Positions 1 through 10,354 of a DNA stretch of 64,000 bases are shown piece by piece. Position 1 is the stretch's first letter. Every line of letters begins with the position of its first letter. The notes below the pieces were generated by a model. It saw only the letters and a program-made list of their open reading frames with translations. It searched no databases and had not been told where the DNA came from. The stretch covers positions 31,202,542 through 31,266,541 of the forward strand of contig OZ024857.1 of assembly GCA_964017155.1 (NCBI GenBank), in the 5' to 3' direction. A program made the translations under genes and the position numbers. Source of the DNA: Oasisia sp. SBJ-2009 (taxonomy: Eukaryota > Annelida > Polychaeta > Sabellida > Siboglinidae).

Positions 1-1
1 A

Positions 2-2254
2 AACATTCAGACACCCACAGTTGTAGATGGCTTATCGGACCATAACACAGTAATTGCAGATCTTAAAGTTCCTTTAGCCCCAGCCGTGTCCAAACACAAC
101 ATGTTTTACAGAGCCATTCACAGTATCAACATTGCATCATTTATGACTGATATAATTACATCCGACCTTGTCACACATCCTAAAGAACATGTATCAGACC
201 TATACAAACAGTACCGTCAAATACTGAAGACATTGCTTGACAAACATGCACCCGCTAAATCCAAATCTGTGTCACAAAAGCCGCCAGCTCCTTGGATGAC
301 CCCGGAAATAATCCAATCTAAACGGCGCCGTCGCTATCTGGAACGTGTTTGGCGTAAATCTCGGTCATCCTTAGACAGGTCACGCTACACACGGCAATGT
401 CATCTATGTAACCAACAAATGTCAAAAGCAAAATCGTATTATTACGAAAACATGGTCGCAAATAACTCCGCTACACCAAAACAACTATGGAAATGCATCA
501 ATCAGATTTTACACAGGCGGCCTGCTCCTTCCCTACCAACCCATGCATCAATCAAGTCACTGTGTAACTCTTTCTCAAGTCATTTTAAAGACAAAATCAG
601 CCTGATACATTCAGCCTTCACAGATCACACCTCAGACACTATAAATGCCGACTCTCCACAACTAAATTCTAAACTTACATCGTTTGAACCAGCCACAACT
701 ACTGAAGTGAAAAAAATAATCATGTCATCCCCAAATAAATCTTGTGATCTTGACCCACTTCCGACCATACTACTGAAAGCATGCCTTGACGTTTTAATTA
801 AACCAATAACATATATAATAAATGCATCACTCTGCTCCGGCTTATTCCCTGAAGACTTTAAATGTGCACATGTAAATCCAATTCTTAAGAAGACAACTCT
901 GTCAAAAGAAGATCTAAACAGCTACAGGCCTATTTCTAACCTTAGCTTCATTTCCAAAATACTCGAAAAGGTTGTTGCAAATCGACTTACTTCTCACATC
1001 AACATAAATGGTTTAACCAATGCATCACAGTCTGCGTACAAACAATTTCACTCAACAGAAACTGCTCTTTTAAAAGTACACAATGACATAAACCTTAACA
1101 TTGATAATGGCAAAGTTACTGCACTGACCCTGCTTGACCTATCCGCCGCTTTCGACACCATTGACCACGACATTCTCATTACACGCTTATCAACGTGGTA
1201 CGGGATATCTGGCACAGCCTTGAGCTGGTTTACTTCATACCTTACTGACAGACGGCAAGCCATTAAAATAGGTAACTGCTTCTCAGACATGCTGCCCACC
1301 TCTTGTGGTGTCCCCCAGGGTTCTGTTTTGGGTCCGTTGCTTTTCACTCTGTACACAACACCATTAAGCTCAGTTATCCAGAGTCATAACCTGGATCATC
1401 ACCTTTATGCAGATGACACACAAATCTATGTTTCTCTGACCACACCAGATACTTGTCGCTCCCTAAACCAGCTCAGGGATTGTCTCCAAGATGTCTCCCT
1501 CTGGGTGAAAAATAGTAAATTAAAACTAAATGCAGATAAGACTGAATTTCTCATCATTGGTACCTCAACGCAGCGGGCAAAACTCAATGGCTTTTTCCCG
1601 ACACATATTCTGAGTCAGAGTATCACACCAGCCACCTCAGTTTTAAATCTCGGAGTAACGTTTGATGAAAACTTCAATTTCAAAAAACATATCTCGAAAA
1701 CATGCCGTTGCTGTTTTTACCATATCCGTGATCTTCGCCGTATCCGCCGGTTTTTATCACTTTCCGTTGCTAAAACCATCGCCACAGCTCTAGTAAGCAG
1801 CAGACTCGACTACTGCAATTCCCTCCTTTACAATACCGCAAACAAGGACATAGCCAAACTTCAGCGTGTCCAAAATTGTTTAGCAAGGGTAGTCACGCGT
1901 TCTCCACGTTTTTCTCGCTCAGTGCCGCTTCTAAAATCACTGCATTGGCTACCTGTGCACTATCGCATCATTTTCAAAATGTGTACAATAGCCTATCAAG
2001 CACTCTCATCTACACAACCAGCATATCTAAATTCAATGCTAACTCCAACAAGAAATTCCAGACAGCTACGCTCAACCAGTAGTAACCCTCTTCACATCCC
2101 TCGGGTGAAAACGAAAGCCGGGACCCGAGCTTTCTCGGTTGCCGCACCAACGGTGTGGAATTCGCTTCCTGCCAGTGTTAAATCACAAGGTAATATAGTT
2201 TCATTCCGCCGACATCTAAAAACCTATCTCTTTAATGCTGCCTATCCTCCTTAG
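2..2254 (+). CDS. Non-LTR retrotransposon ORF2, 5'-truncated by the window (EN end, RT, C-terminal region)
   Basis: Encodes the replication polyprotein of an L2/CR1-group retrotransposon, which nicks target DNA and reverse-transcribes its own RNA there. The frame is open to the window edge, so the true start lies outside; the GTG at 86 is only an internal codon. SDHN at 35-46 is the last endonuclease motif. RT blocks follow in order: DPLPTILLK (about 752), YRPISNLSFISKILEK, LDLSAAFDTIDHD (about 1133), GVPQGSVLGPLLF (about 1310) and the catalytic YADD (1406-1417). The C-terminal region has SLHWLPVHYRI and WNSLPASVK, typical of the L2/CR1 group. No stop or frameshift is seen through 750 codons, so this copy is young. 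The antisense ORF inside it is a shadow. L2 versus CR1/Crack/Daphne cannot be settled by eye. Confidence 0.93.
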   Translation, partial: NIQTPTVVDGLSDHNTVIADLKVPLAPAVSKHNMFYRAIHSINIASFMTDIITSDLVTHPKEHVSDLYKQYRQILKTLLDKHAPAKSKSVSQKPPAPWMTPEIIQSKRRRRYLERVWRKSRSSLDRSRYTRQCHLCNQQMSKAKSYYYENMVANNSATPKQLWKCINQILHRRPAPSLPTHASIKSLCNSFSSHFKDKISLIHSAFTDHTSDTINADSPQLNSKLTSFEPATTTEVKKIIMSSPNKSCDLDPLPTILLKACLDVLIKPITYIINASLCSGLFPEDFKCAHVNPILKKTTLSKEDLNSYRPISNLSFISKILEKVVANRLTSHININGLTNASQSAYKQFHSTETALLKVHNDINLNIDNGKVTALTLLDLSAAFDTIDHDILITRLSTWYGISGTALSWFTSYLTDRRQAIKIGNCFSDMLPTSCGVPQGSVLGPLLFTLYTTPLSSVIQSHNLDHHLYADDTQIYVSLTTPDTCRSLNQLRDCLQDVSLWVKNSKLKLNADKTEFLIIGTSTQRAKLNGFFPTHILSQSITPATSVLNLGVTFDENFNFKKHISKTCRCCFYHIRDLRRIRRFLSLSVAKTIATALVSSRLDYCNSLLYNTANKDIAKLQRVQNCLARVVTRSPRFSRSVPLLKSLHWLPVHYRIIFKMCTIAYQALSSTQPAYLNSMLTPTRNSRQLRSTSSNPLHIPRVKTKAGTRAFSVAAPTVWNSLPASVKSQGNIVSFRRHLKTYLFNAAYPP

Positions 2255-2392
2255 CCTCCTAGCTTTTCCATCCATCCGTTGACGACTCACGCATTGCTTT
2301 CGATTATGAGATTGATTAATCCCCTGGTTTTGTCGCGCCACTGAGCTTGATTTTCGAGGATATTGGCGCAAAAGAAGTTACTATTATTATTA
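2255..2392 (+). mobile_element. 3' UTR and ATT-repeat tail of the retrotransposon
   Basis: Noncoding tail ending in a short ATT run, as in L2/CR1 elements, which end in microsatellites rather than poly(A). The junction with unit A at about 2392 is fixed by comparison. Units B, C and D read through the same site without the element (8543, 21733, 35527). Confidence 0.8.
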
Positions 2393-2464
2393 TTATAAAA
2401 TAATACATATTATTAACATATTATTAGTTATTATATAGCATCATAGTCGAACATTATTATGGTA

Positions 2465-2526
<62 letters not shown>

Positions 2527-3486
2527 AAACAATGCTACTTAATATGAATTTGAACAAACCATCGGAAGCAGTGGCTCCGTGGGTTAGTACTGGACTTGCA
2601 ATGTAGACGCAGCAGGTCGAATCCCACCTCGAGACATTATTTTTTTGTCAAATTATTGACATTTAGAACACTGTGTTTATTTAAACTTATTAATTGTTTA
2701 TTATTAGTAATATTGATTGAACATTATGAAATAATGTATATCAATAACAATTATTAGTGACTATACAATATCATAGTCGCCACCTCGAGCGGCGGTCATG
2801 TTACTGTGCCGCGTAACGGCCGGCCAGTCGCTGATGTCAGCAATAGGTCAACATTGTTGACAGTCGTGCCTCGCTCGAGTGAGAACGCAGTGTTTATTTA
2901 AATTTATTATTTGATTATTACTATTACTACTGATTGAACATTATGAAATAATGCATATTAATAACATATTATTAGTAATTATTTAACACCATAGTCGAAC
3001 ATTATTATAGAAGTGTATATTTGAAACAAGTGCTACTTTATATGAATTTGAACATCAACAACGCATCGGAAGCAGTGGCTCTGTGGGTTCGTACTGCACT
3101 CGCTATGCATACGCAGCAGGACGAGTGCCACGATGAGACATTTAGTTTTAGTTTTTCAAATTATCGACATTCAGAAGTGTTTATTTAAATTTATTATTTG
3201 ATTATCATTATTAATATTGATTTGATATTATCAAATTATGTATACCAATAACATATTATTAATGGTTATACAATATTAGAGTCGCCACCTAGTGGAGAGG
3301 TTATGTGCCGCGTAAAGACCGGTCGGTAACTAGGAGAACTTTGTTGTCAGTCGTTCCTCGCTCGAGAGCGAACACAGTGTTTATTTAAACTTATTATTGG
3401 ATTTTTACTATTACCACTGATTGAACATTATGAAATAATGTATATTAATAACTTAGTATTAGTGACTATACAGTTGAACATTATTA
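2393..3486. repeat. Sub-repeat block with tRNA-like retroposon, unit A
   Basis: About two and a half copies of a ~500-540 bp sub-repeat. Each starts near a GCCGCGTAA...GGCCGGCC motif, passes through GCAGTGTTTATTTAAA and an AT-rich run, and contains a tRNA-like piece (2566-2640 and 3066-3150). The first piece has an A box, TGGCTCCGTGGG, and a B box close to GGTCGAATCCC, as in tRNA-derived SINEs. Confidence 0.7.
2468..2524. repeat. TA microsatellite, unit A
   Basis: Uninterrupted TA dinucleotide run, at the same relative site in all four units. Confidence 0.97.
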
Positions 3487-3985
3487 GTGTCCTCTCACCT
3501 ACCAACTGTACTCTCACCAACCAACTGTCATCTCCCCTACCAAATGTACTCTCCCCTACCAACTGTAATCTCACCTACCAACTGTCCTGTCATCTACCAA
3601 CTGTCCTCTCACCTACCAACTGTCCTCTCACCTACAAACTGTCCTCTCCCCTACCAACTGTCCTCTCACCTACCAACTGTACTCTCATCAACTAACTGTA
3701 ATCACCCCTACCAAATGTACTCTCCCCTACCAACTGTACTCTCACCTACCAACTGTCCTCTCATCTACCAACTGTCGTCTCACCTACCAACTGTCCTCTC
3801 ACCTACCAACTGTCCTCTCACCTACAAACTCTCCTCTCACCTACCAACTGTCCTCTCCCCTACCAACTGTCCTCTCCCCTACCAACTGTCCTCTCCCCTA
3901 CCAAGTGTCCTCTTACCTACCAACTGTCCTCTCATCTACCAATTGTACTCCCCCTACCAACTATCCTCTCGTCTACCAACTAAGC
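3487..3985. repeat. 19-bp satellite, unit A
   Basis: Tandem monomers of CCTCTCACCTACCAACTGT with point variants. It lies just past the MRPS31 poly(A) signal. On the gene-sense (minus) strand many monomers read GGTAGGTGAGAG, which contains a consensus 5' splice site AG/GTGAGA. Confidence 0.95.
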
Positions 3986-4010
3986 AAATTCAATATGTTT
4001 AATGATGACA

Positions 4011-4016
4011 TTTATT
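4011..4016 (-). promoter_or_regulatory. MRPS31: Poly(A) signal of MRPS31 copy A
   Basis: AATAAA on the minus strand about 150 nt past the stop codon. It is conserved at the same distance in all four units, just before the 19-bp satellite. Confidence 0.7.
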
Positions 4017-4166
4017 ACTTTTTACATTCGTACATAGTCAACATCTTGACATTTGAGGCAAACAATGTCTGTGTGATAAGATGACCAATCTGCCACTAAG
4101 ATGCACTACCAAATGAATTCAACCACTTCTGATTAAAGCCGTTCACAAGTTGATCACACAATGGCA

Positions 4167-4408
4167 TCAGATTGCCACATGTTCAACAGCTATTGCATCT
4201 TCAACCATCTGCATCTTGTCACTGAAGTATTCGCGGAACCACTGGACATGTTCTGTCTTCTGTGTGATAGTCAGGTACGGGATCTTGGAGAGTCCTGCAG
4301 AGACGAGCTCCATAAAATGGCGGATGGGGCCGCGGCTGGGGAAGTCCTCAATGAGGTGGTCCAGGAAGACGTGCTCATGAAAGCCAGGCTGGCCCTCCTC
4401 CTCCAAAC
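4167..4408 (-). CDS. MRPS31: MRPS31 (mS31) last exon, copy A
   Basis: C-terminal exon of mitochondrial small-subunit ribosomal protein mS31, a structural component of the mitoribosome. It reads GFHEHVFLDHLIEDF, SRGPIRHFMELVS, PYLTITQKTEH and QWFREYFSDK. These match in order the family's FHEH-FL, GPIRHFMELV, GLSKNPYL and EHIEWFRNYF blocks, as I remember the human protein. It ends in TGA at 4167-4169. The TTCCAG acceptor is at 4409-4410, and the exon starts in the phase that the penultimate exon of B-D would need (G plus GT = Gly). Asn is replaced by Ile in the GLSKNPYL block. Upstream exons are deleted from this unit, so the exon is probably an orphan. The plus-strand ORFs over it are shadows. 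Confidence 0.9.
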
Positions 4409-4424
4409 CTGGAACACAGGCAAC

Positions 4425-4932
4425 AAGTGATATTCTTCAACACAGGCAACAAGTGACATTCTACAACATGTCAACAAGTGACACTCTACAACACAGGCAA
4501 CAAGTTACATTCTACAACACAGGCAACAAGTTACACTCTACAACATGTCAACAAGTGACATTCTACAACACGTCAAGAGTGACATTCTACCACACAGGCA
4601 ACAAGTGAGATTCTACATCACATGCAACAAGTGCCATTCTACAACACGTCAAAAAGTGACATTCTATGACACATGCAACAAGTGACATTCTACAACACAT
4701 GCAACAAGTGACATTCTACAACACAGGCAACAAGTGACATTCTACAACAAGTGACATTGTACAACACAGACAACAAGTGACATTCTACAACACATGCAAC
4801 AAGTGACATTCTACAACACAGGCAACAAGTGACATTCTACAACAAGTCAACAAGTGACATTCTGCAACACAGACAACAAGTGACATTCTACAACACATGC
4901 AACAAGTGACATTCTAAAAAACATGTAACATT
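4425..4932. repeat. 26-bp satellite, unit A
   Basis: Monomer CAACAAGTGACATTCTACAA plus a variable CACATG/CACAGG/CATGT link. It is an intron satellite starting within ~20 bp of the MRPS31 last-exon acceptor. It is truncated here by the deletion that removed the next 9 kb of the unit. Confidence 0.95.
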
Positions 4933-4943
4933 GGGATTCTCAC

Positions 4944-5010
4944 CAGACGTGTATCCATCATCAATTTGGGGCATGTATTTGTGCTGTTCCCACGGCTGAT
5001 GCAATAGTGA
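4944..5010 (-). pseudogene. MRPS31: Exon candidate (MPQFDDGYTS), unit A
   Basis: Reads SLLHQPWEQHKYMPQFDDGY then TS between a CGCCAG-type acceptor and a CTG/GTGAGA donor. PQFDDGY resembles the QFDEGYDN block of mS31. In this unit it abuts the truncated 26-bp satellite. Confidence 0.5.
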
Positions 5011-5717
5011 CTGGCGAATGCAGTTGTTATAATTTCAGAGTTCGTCTCTGCTCAACGCCATGGTTTGCAGATCCAACGAGCCAGGTATGTAGCACATCAA
5101 AGTGACCTTTGGCTTCCAAGGATGATATGTGGGTTTTATATGTTGTAAAGCCTCATGAACAATTAAGGTTGGATCTGCTGATATATTAAATTTAGTATAT
5201 TTTATCATTATATTATTAATTAGTAGCTGTGTAATTACAGTGATCGAAACCTAGGGTATTACCATTAATATATACAGTGCCTGGTGAGCAGTCAAACAGA
5301 CCTCTGAATGACAGGAATGGTACAGAAGTATTATAATATAATCCATGTTGTGCTTCATCTGATAATAAAAAACCAGAGATCCATGCAGGAGGCTATGTTC
5401 ACATTACTGATCCAAAGAAAAACAATTCTTGCCAGCACCAAAGCAATGACCTACCATATTTTAGTTCTACTTAAAGTCTTAATTATTGTGCAAGCTCGGT
5501 TAACTTCTCACTCAACAACGTGGTATATGTCAGACTATTTTATTTAGATATTACTAAAATGCATCGCTGATATAATTATTATCTGTAGGAATGTGTCCCA
5601 ACTCTAACCATAGTTTAAAATCTAAATAAGTCATTAGTTGGATACATCTACGCATTTGTACAGTTAAGTTTGGATCATTATAAGTGCATCACCTCCCACG
5701 TGCTAAAGTCCACTCAC

Positions 5718-5840
5718 ATCTTTTTGCAACTTGGCTCTTACTCTCACCAGGTTGGTGGTTTCCCCAACGATCCGTCATATCACATCTTCATACTGTATCT
5801 CCGGAAGAGGGCATCCACCTCCCGTAGTTCTGCCGCCCCG
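5718..5840 (-). pseudogene. Degenerate exon-like segment, unit A
   Basis: Reads RIVGETTNLVRVRAKLQK up to a GTGAGTGG donor, in the phase of the next exon candidate. Two changes: a TGA interrupts the frame just upstream, as in every unit, and the base before the donor is T instead of G. Confidence 0.3.
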
Positions 5841-5889
5841 CTAGAAAGTATGTAGCAAATGAACACAGAGGTATACATTAATGGCATAA

Positions 5890-6055
5890 TGATAAAGTTA
5901 AGTTCTTATATAGCGCAGTAGCCAATCCCCACGACTACTCAAAACACTAAACACTACTTCCCTGGCAGACCTGATCAATCAAACACTATCTTAACTTCTC
6001 TAGGAAGTATCCAGCCACACTGCAATTAGTGTGCGAAGGCCGAAGGCTGCTCATA
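5890..6055 (-). mobile_element. Possible LINE/SINE 3'-tail relic, unit A
   Basis: The minus strand ends GCGCTATATAAGAACTTAAC, a form common at 3' ends of L2-type elements and SINEs that borrow them. Conserved in all units, so it was captured before duplication. Confidence 0.4.
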
Positions 6056-6621
6056 CAAAAAAATATAATATATAAGAAACAGTACAACAATATAACCATT
6101 TATTCTACAATGTTTGCACACTGATGATATTAGAACCACTTTGATATCTGAGAAACAATACAGTAAATCAATGAACTGCAAGACAGGTATCGAAGTGTGT
6201 AATTTATATGCTAGCCTCTATAATATAATAATATTGTTGAACATTGGCTGGCTATTGTACAGCTTTGCATATGTTGGAAATAAATATTGAGTTGAGAAGC
6301 TACAGTTTATCATAAAAAGCAAGACCATAACTATGATCAGTTATGATTAGTATTCAAATGTATGATCACTTAGAAATGGTGTAATCAACTATGACTGTTA
6401 AGAAGCAATTTTTTTAATCTGCACTACAACATTAGTACAGTCATGATAACCATAAGATCTAGACATAGTCATGGAGTCGATTACATTGCAATGTAAATAT
6501 ATTCCTATTAAACCTGTACTTAATTTCCTTCCTATTACTATCACATTATTATTAATAATCAATTAATTAGATGTAAAAAATATTAGATATGAAGAATTTG
6601 TAATAAATATCATTATCAATA

Positions 6622-6710
6622 ATGTTTCGGTCAATAAGCCCATGCCAGGGGTAATTTTGCACGGAGTGCAATACCTGTTGGTATCGAGCCAACAACTAAA
6701 ACCGAGACAT
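6622..6710. other. Foldable 89-nt element, unit A
   Basis: ATGTTTCGGT at the left pairs with ACCGAGACAT at the right (10 bp, one wobble). Inside are TTGCAC-GGA-GTGCAA (6657-6671) and TGTTGG-7 nt-CCAACA (6676-6694). It looks like a closed multi-hairpin RNA or a tiny palindromic mobile element. The arm order does not fit a tRNA on either strand. Confidence 0.4.
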
Positions 6711-7159
6711 TAGCAGATACCATTGTTATAAACATACAATTTGTTTGATAAATTTATTCAATTACTCCAAAAGGCAAGCTGATTATTATTGTAAGACTAT
6801 GGTAACTTTTCTCCTGGCATAGGCATTGCATGGTGTAGTGTAACATCGTTATTGACAGATAACATCGCAGCGATAATGTGGAAACAAATGAACAAGTGTT
6901 CCGAGGACTAATTCCAACAGACAGATAAATATAAGTAAGTGAAATCAAAATATTCACAAAATAGTACAGCGCATACTGGATATGTCAAATTTGCAGGAAC
7001 CCAATTTTGTAAATTCAATTAGCATGCAATCTGTGCTTTCCCATGCATATCCCAAACTATCAGGTACACAAAAATAATGCAATGAGAGAAATATCACGTG
7101 TGAGTATCTAAATCATTTTAAAATCTTTACCAATATGGTAATAGCCATTTTATACATAC

Positions 7160-7201
7160 CTTAACAATGTCCATGAACTGAAGTATACTTTTTGAGGAAT
7201 C
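7160..7201 (-). pseudogene. Short exon candidate near the 5' end, unit A
   Basis: 42 bp reading DSSKSILQFMDIVK between TAG and a strong AAG/GTATGT donor. About 120 bp further out (7330) lies another strong donor, CTAAAG/GTAAGT, ending the reading VALDTFDVELK in the same phase. They could be the first exons of the MRPS31-like gene or of an unrelated one. Confidence 0.3.
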
Positions 7202-7839
7202 CTAGCATGGAATATCGCTATGAAGACCCGACTGTTCGTCACCTAGCTTGGACAACGAAACATAAACAAAGCTCCGACAATGCATTTTATCGCTCATTCA
7301 GTTGTATTTCGAACGTATTGTAAACTTACCTTTAGTTCAACGTCAAATGTGTCCAATGCAACGATATATCAGCACAAACTTCATTAGTAGTAAACAGCTA
7401 CGATATCCAAGTTTCAATGTTTTGAAGTTACACAGATGATGAAGTTCAATCACACAAAAAACTAAATTAGTTCAAAGCCAAGCCATGTCAAAATTACCCA
7501 GGATTCATAGCTGAGATATCAAAGAATTAGTCTCTTAAGTATCCGCAAGATGGGGCCACCTCTACAGGCTTTATCTCCACCAGATGCTTTCGGATGCGTG
7601 GGGTCAAATGGGTTAAACGTCATGGCCTATTCGCGGGACGAAACGACGTGATTTCTAGGCCTGCTATAACTGTGGCTTAAAACCAGTTGTGTCGGACAAT
7701 CGAGTAGCGTTTCAGTAAAATTAACGGCTACCATTGTTTATCTGAGGTATCGAAAAAGACGTGCAAACAGACACCGCATTTTTCGCGGCCGAACGCATCT
7801 TACCTACTACGCACCCGGAATGTGAAGTAACTGTTAAAC

Positions 7840-8115
7840 CGGAGCAGTAAATTAACAGCGGAACCGGAACCAGAAGTATCTGCGCAACCGCAACCGGAAA
7901 TAATGCGCAAGCGCAACCGGATGTGATGCGCAACCTGAACCGGATGTGATGCGCAACCGGAACCGGATGTGATGCGCAACCGGAACCGGTTGTTATCCGC
8001 AACAGGAACCGGATGTTATGCGCAATCGGAACCGGAAGTCATGCGCAACCGGAAACGGACATGAGGCGCAACCGGAAGTAATGCGCAACTGGACCCAGAA
8101 GTAATGCGCAACCGA
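7840..8115. repeat. GC-rich 23-bp satellite, unit A
   Basis: Monomer ATGCGCAACCGGAACCGGAT plus GTG, CpG-rich in an AT-rich setting. It lies upstream of the presumed 5' end of the minus-strand gene, so it could sit in its promoter; no promoter motif was identified. Confidence 0.93.
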
Positions 8116-8399
8116 CGTTCCGCTCACACAACGCATATCGTGAAGAAAAACACCACATCTCGCCGCTGTCATAACAACGTTGAGTTATAGACGCCAGTAA
8201 TCCAAGCGAAAATACACTGTGAGCAGTACGCACAAATATCGCTAAGTGACAGCACTCACAACAGAAAACGGTTCGTGCTCGCCGCCCTACAAAACACGTC
8301 TCGACGACGACAATTCGACCGTAGAACTGACGAGAAGCGCGAGCGCGCTCTACTCTGCAACGGCAGTTGAATACAACGGCCCGCCTCGTGCGGCGTTTA

Positions 8400-8613
8400 T
8401 GTAACTGTGCCGCGTACCGGCCGGCCTGACGCTGACGTCAGCAATAGGTAAACATTGTTGACAGTCTTGCCTCGCACGAGTGAGAACGCAGTGTTTATTT
8501 GAACGTATTATTTGATTATTACTATTACTACTGATTGAACATAATAAAATAATACATATTATTAACATGTTATTAGTTATTATATAACATCATAGTCGAA
8601 TATTATTATGGTA

Positions 8614-8654
<41 letters not shown>

Positions 8655-9615
8655 AAACACCTCTACTTGATATGAATTTGAACGTCAACAAACCATCGGA
8701 AGCAGTGGCACCGAGCGTTAGTACTGGATATGCAATGTAGACGCAGTAGGACGAATCCCACCTCGAGACATTATTTTTGGTCAAATTATTGACATTTAGA
8801 ACACTGTATTTATTTAAACTTATTAATTGTTTATTATTAGTAATCCTGATTGAACATTATGAAATGTCTATCAATAATAATTATTAGTGACTATACAATA
8901 TCATAGTCGCCACCTCGAGCGGCGGTCATGTTACTGTGCCGCGTAACGGCCGGCCTGTCGCTGATGTCAGCAATAGGTAAACAGTGTTGACAGTCGTGCC
9001 TCGCTCGAGTGAGAACGCAGTGTTTATTTAAACTTATTATTTGATTATTACTATTACTACTGATTGAACATTATGAAATAATGCATATTAATAACATATT
9101 ATTAGTAATTATATAACACCATTGTTGAACATTATCATAGAAGTGTATATTTGAAACAAGTGTTACTTTATATAAATTTGAACATCAACAACGCATCGGA
9201 AGCAGTGGCTCTGTGGGTTCGTACTGCACTCGCAATGCAGACGCAGCAGAACGAGTGCCACGATGAGACATTTAGTTTTAGTTTTTCAAATTATCGACAT
9301 TTAGAAGTGTTTATATAAATTTATTATTTGATTATCATTATTAATATTGATTTGATATTATCAAATTATGTATATCAATAACATATTATTAGTGGTTATA
9401 CAATATTAGAGTCGCCACCTAGTGGAGAGGTTATGTGCCGCGTAAAGACCGGTCGGTAGCTAGGAGAACTTTGTTGTCAGTCGTTCCTCGCCCGAGAGAG
9501 AACACAGTGTTTATATAAACTTATTATTGGATTTTTACTATTAATACTGATTGAACATAATGAAATAATGTATATTAATAACTTAGTATTAGTGACTATA
9601 AAGTTGAACATTATT
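8400..9615. repeat. Sub-repeat block with tRNA-like retroposon, unit B
   Basis: Same organisation as at 2393-3486, here uninterrupted because the LINE insertion is absent. tRNA-like segments lie at about 8697-8775 and 9198-9280. Confidence 0.7.
8615..8651. repeat. TA microsatellite, unit B
   Basis: Shortest of the four unit TA tracts. Confidence 0.97.
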
Positions 9616-9619
9616 AGTG

Positions 9620-9910
9620 TCCTCTCACCTACCAACTGTACTCTCACCAACCAACTGTCATCTCCCCTACCAAATGTACTCTCCCCTACCAACTGTACTC
9701 TCATATACCAACTGTCCTCTCATCTAACAACTGTCATCTCACCTACCAACTATCCTCTCACCTACCAACTGTCCTCTCACCTACAAACTGCCCTCTCACC
9801 TACCAACTGTCCTCTCCCCTACCAACTGTCCTCTCCCATACCAAGTGTTCTCTTACCTACCAACTGTCCTGTCATCTACCAACCTACCAACTATCCTCTC
9901 GTCTACCAAC
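9620..9910. repeat. 19-bp satellite, unit B
   Basis: Same monomer, fewer copies. Reading frames across it are repeat artefacts. Confidence 0.95.
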
Positions 9911-9940
9911 TAAGCAAATTCAGTATGTTTAATGATGACA

Positions 9941-9946
9941 TTTATT
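9941..9946 (-). promoter_or_regulatory. MRPS31: Poly(A) signal of MRPS31 copy B
   Basis: AATAAA on the minus strand, same position relative to the stop as in A. Confidence 0.7.
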
Positions 9947-10096
9947 ACTTTATAAATTCGTACATAGTCAACATCTTGACATTTGAGGCAAACAATGTCT
10001 GTGTGATAACATGAACAATCTGCCACTGAGATGCACTACCAAATGAAGTCAATCACTTCTGATTAAATCCGTTCACAAGTTGATCACACAATGGCA

Positions 10097-10338
10097 TCAG
10101 TTTGCCACATGTTCAAAAGCTATTGCATCTTCAACCATCTGCATCTTGTCACTGAAGTATTCGCGGAACCACTGGACATGTTCTGTCTTCTGTGTGATAG
10201 TCAGGTACGGGTTCTTAGAGAGTCCTGTAGAGACGAGCTCCATAAAATGGCGGATGGGGCCGCTGCTGTGGAAGTCCTCAATTAGGTGGTCCAGGAAGAC
10301 GTGCTCATGAAAGCCAGGCTGGGCCTCCTCCTCCAAAC
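10097..10338 (-). CDS. MRPS31: MRPS31 (mS31) last exon, copy B
   Basis: Open throughout, with GLSKNPYL intact. One change stands out: HSSGPIRHF where A and C have PSRGPIRHF. The TTCCAG acceptor is at 10339-10340 with the 26-bp satellite close behind. The penultimate exon 4 kb upstream has a stop codon two bases before its donor, so this exon is probably not translated as part of full-length mS31. Confidence 0.9.
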
Positions 10339-10354
10339 CTGGAACACAGGCAAC

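Larger units (their letters stand above)
2393..8542. repeat. MRPS31: Tandem unit A (internally deleted copy)
   Basis: First visible copy of the unit. It keeps the retroposon block, 19-bp satellite, MRPS31 last exon and a short 26-bp satellite, then jumps at about 4932 straight to the segment that follows the 30-bp satellite in B-D. The 31-bp and 30-bp satellites and three exons are missing. A further ~40 bp is missing near 5372 relative to B. Stretches 5011-5717, 5841-6621 and 6711-7159 are unit-unique intron-like sequence in which I see nothing beyond the items listed. 7202-7839 is the 5' part of the locus. Confidence 0.9.

Noticed and set aside
1048..1356. Antisense 102-codon ORF in the retrotransposon
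   Set aside because: Lies opposite the most conserved RT blocks; a shadow.
4150..4430. Plus-strand ORFs over the MRPS31 last exon (and copies at 10080 and 23375)
   Set aside because: Shadows of the minus-strand exon, which shows clear protein family blocks.
6622..6710. tRNA gene
   Set aside because: A hairpin resembles a T arm, but arm order, loop sequences and anticodon position do not fit on either strand.
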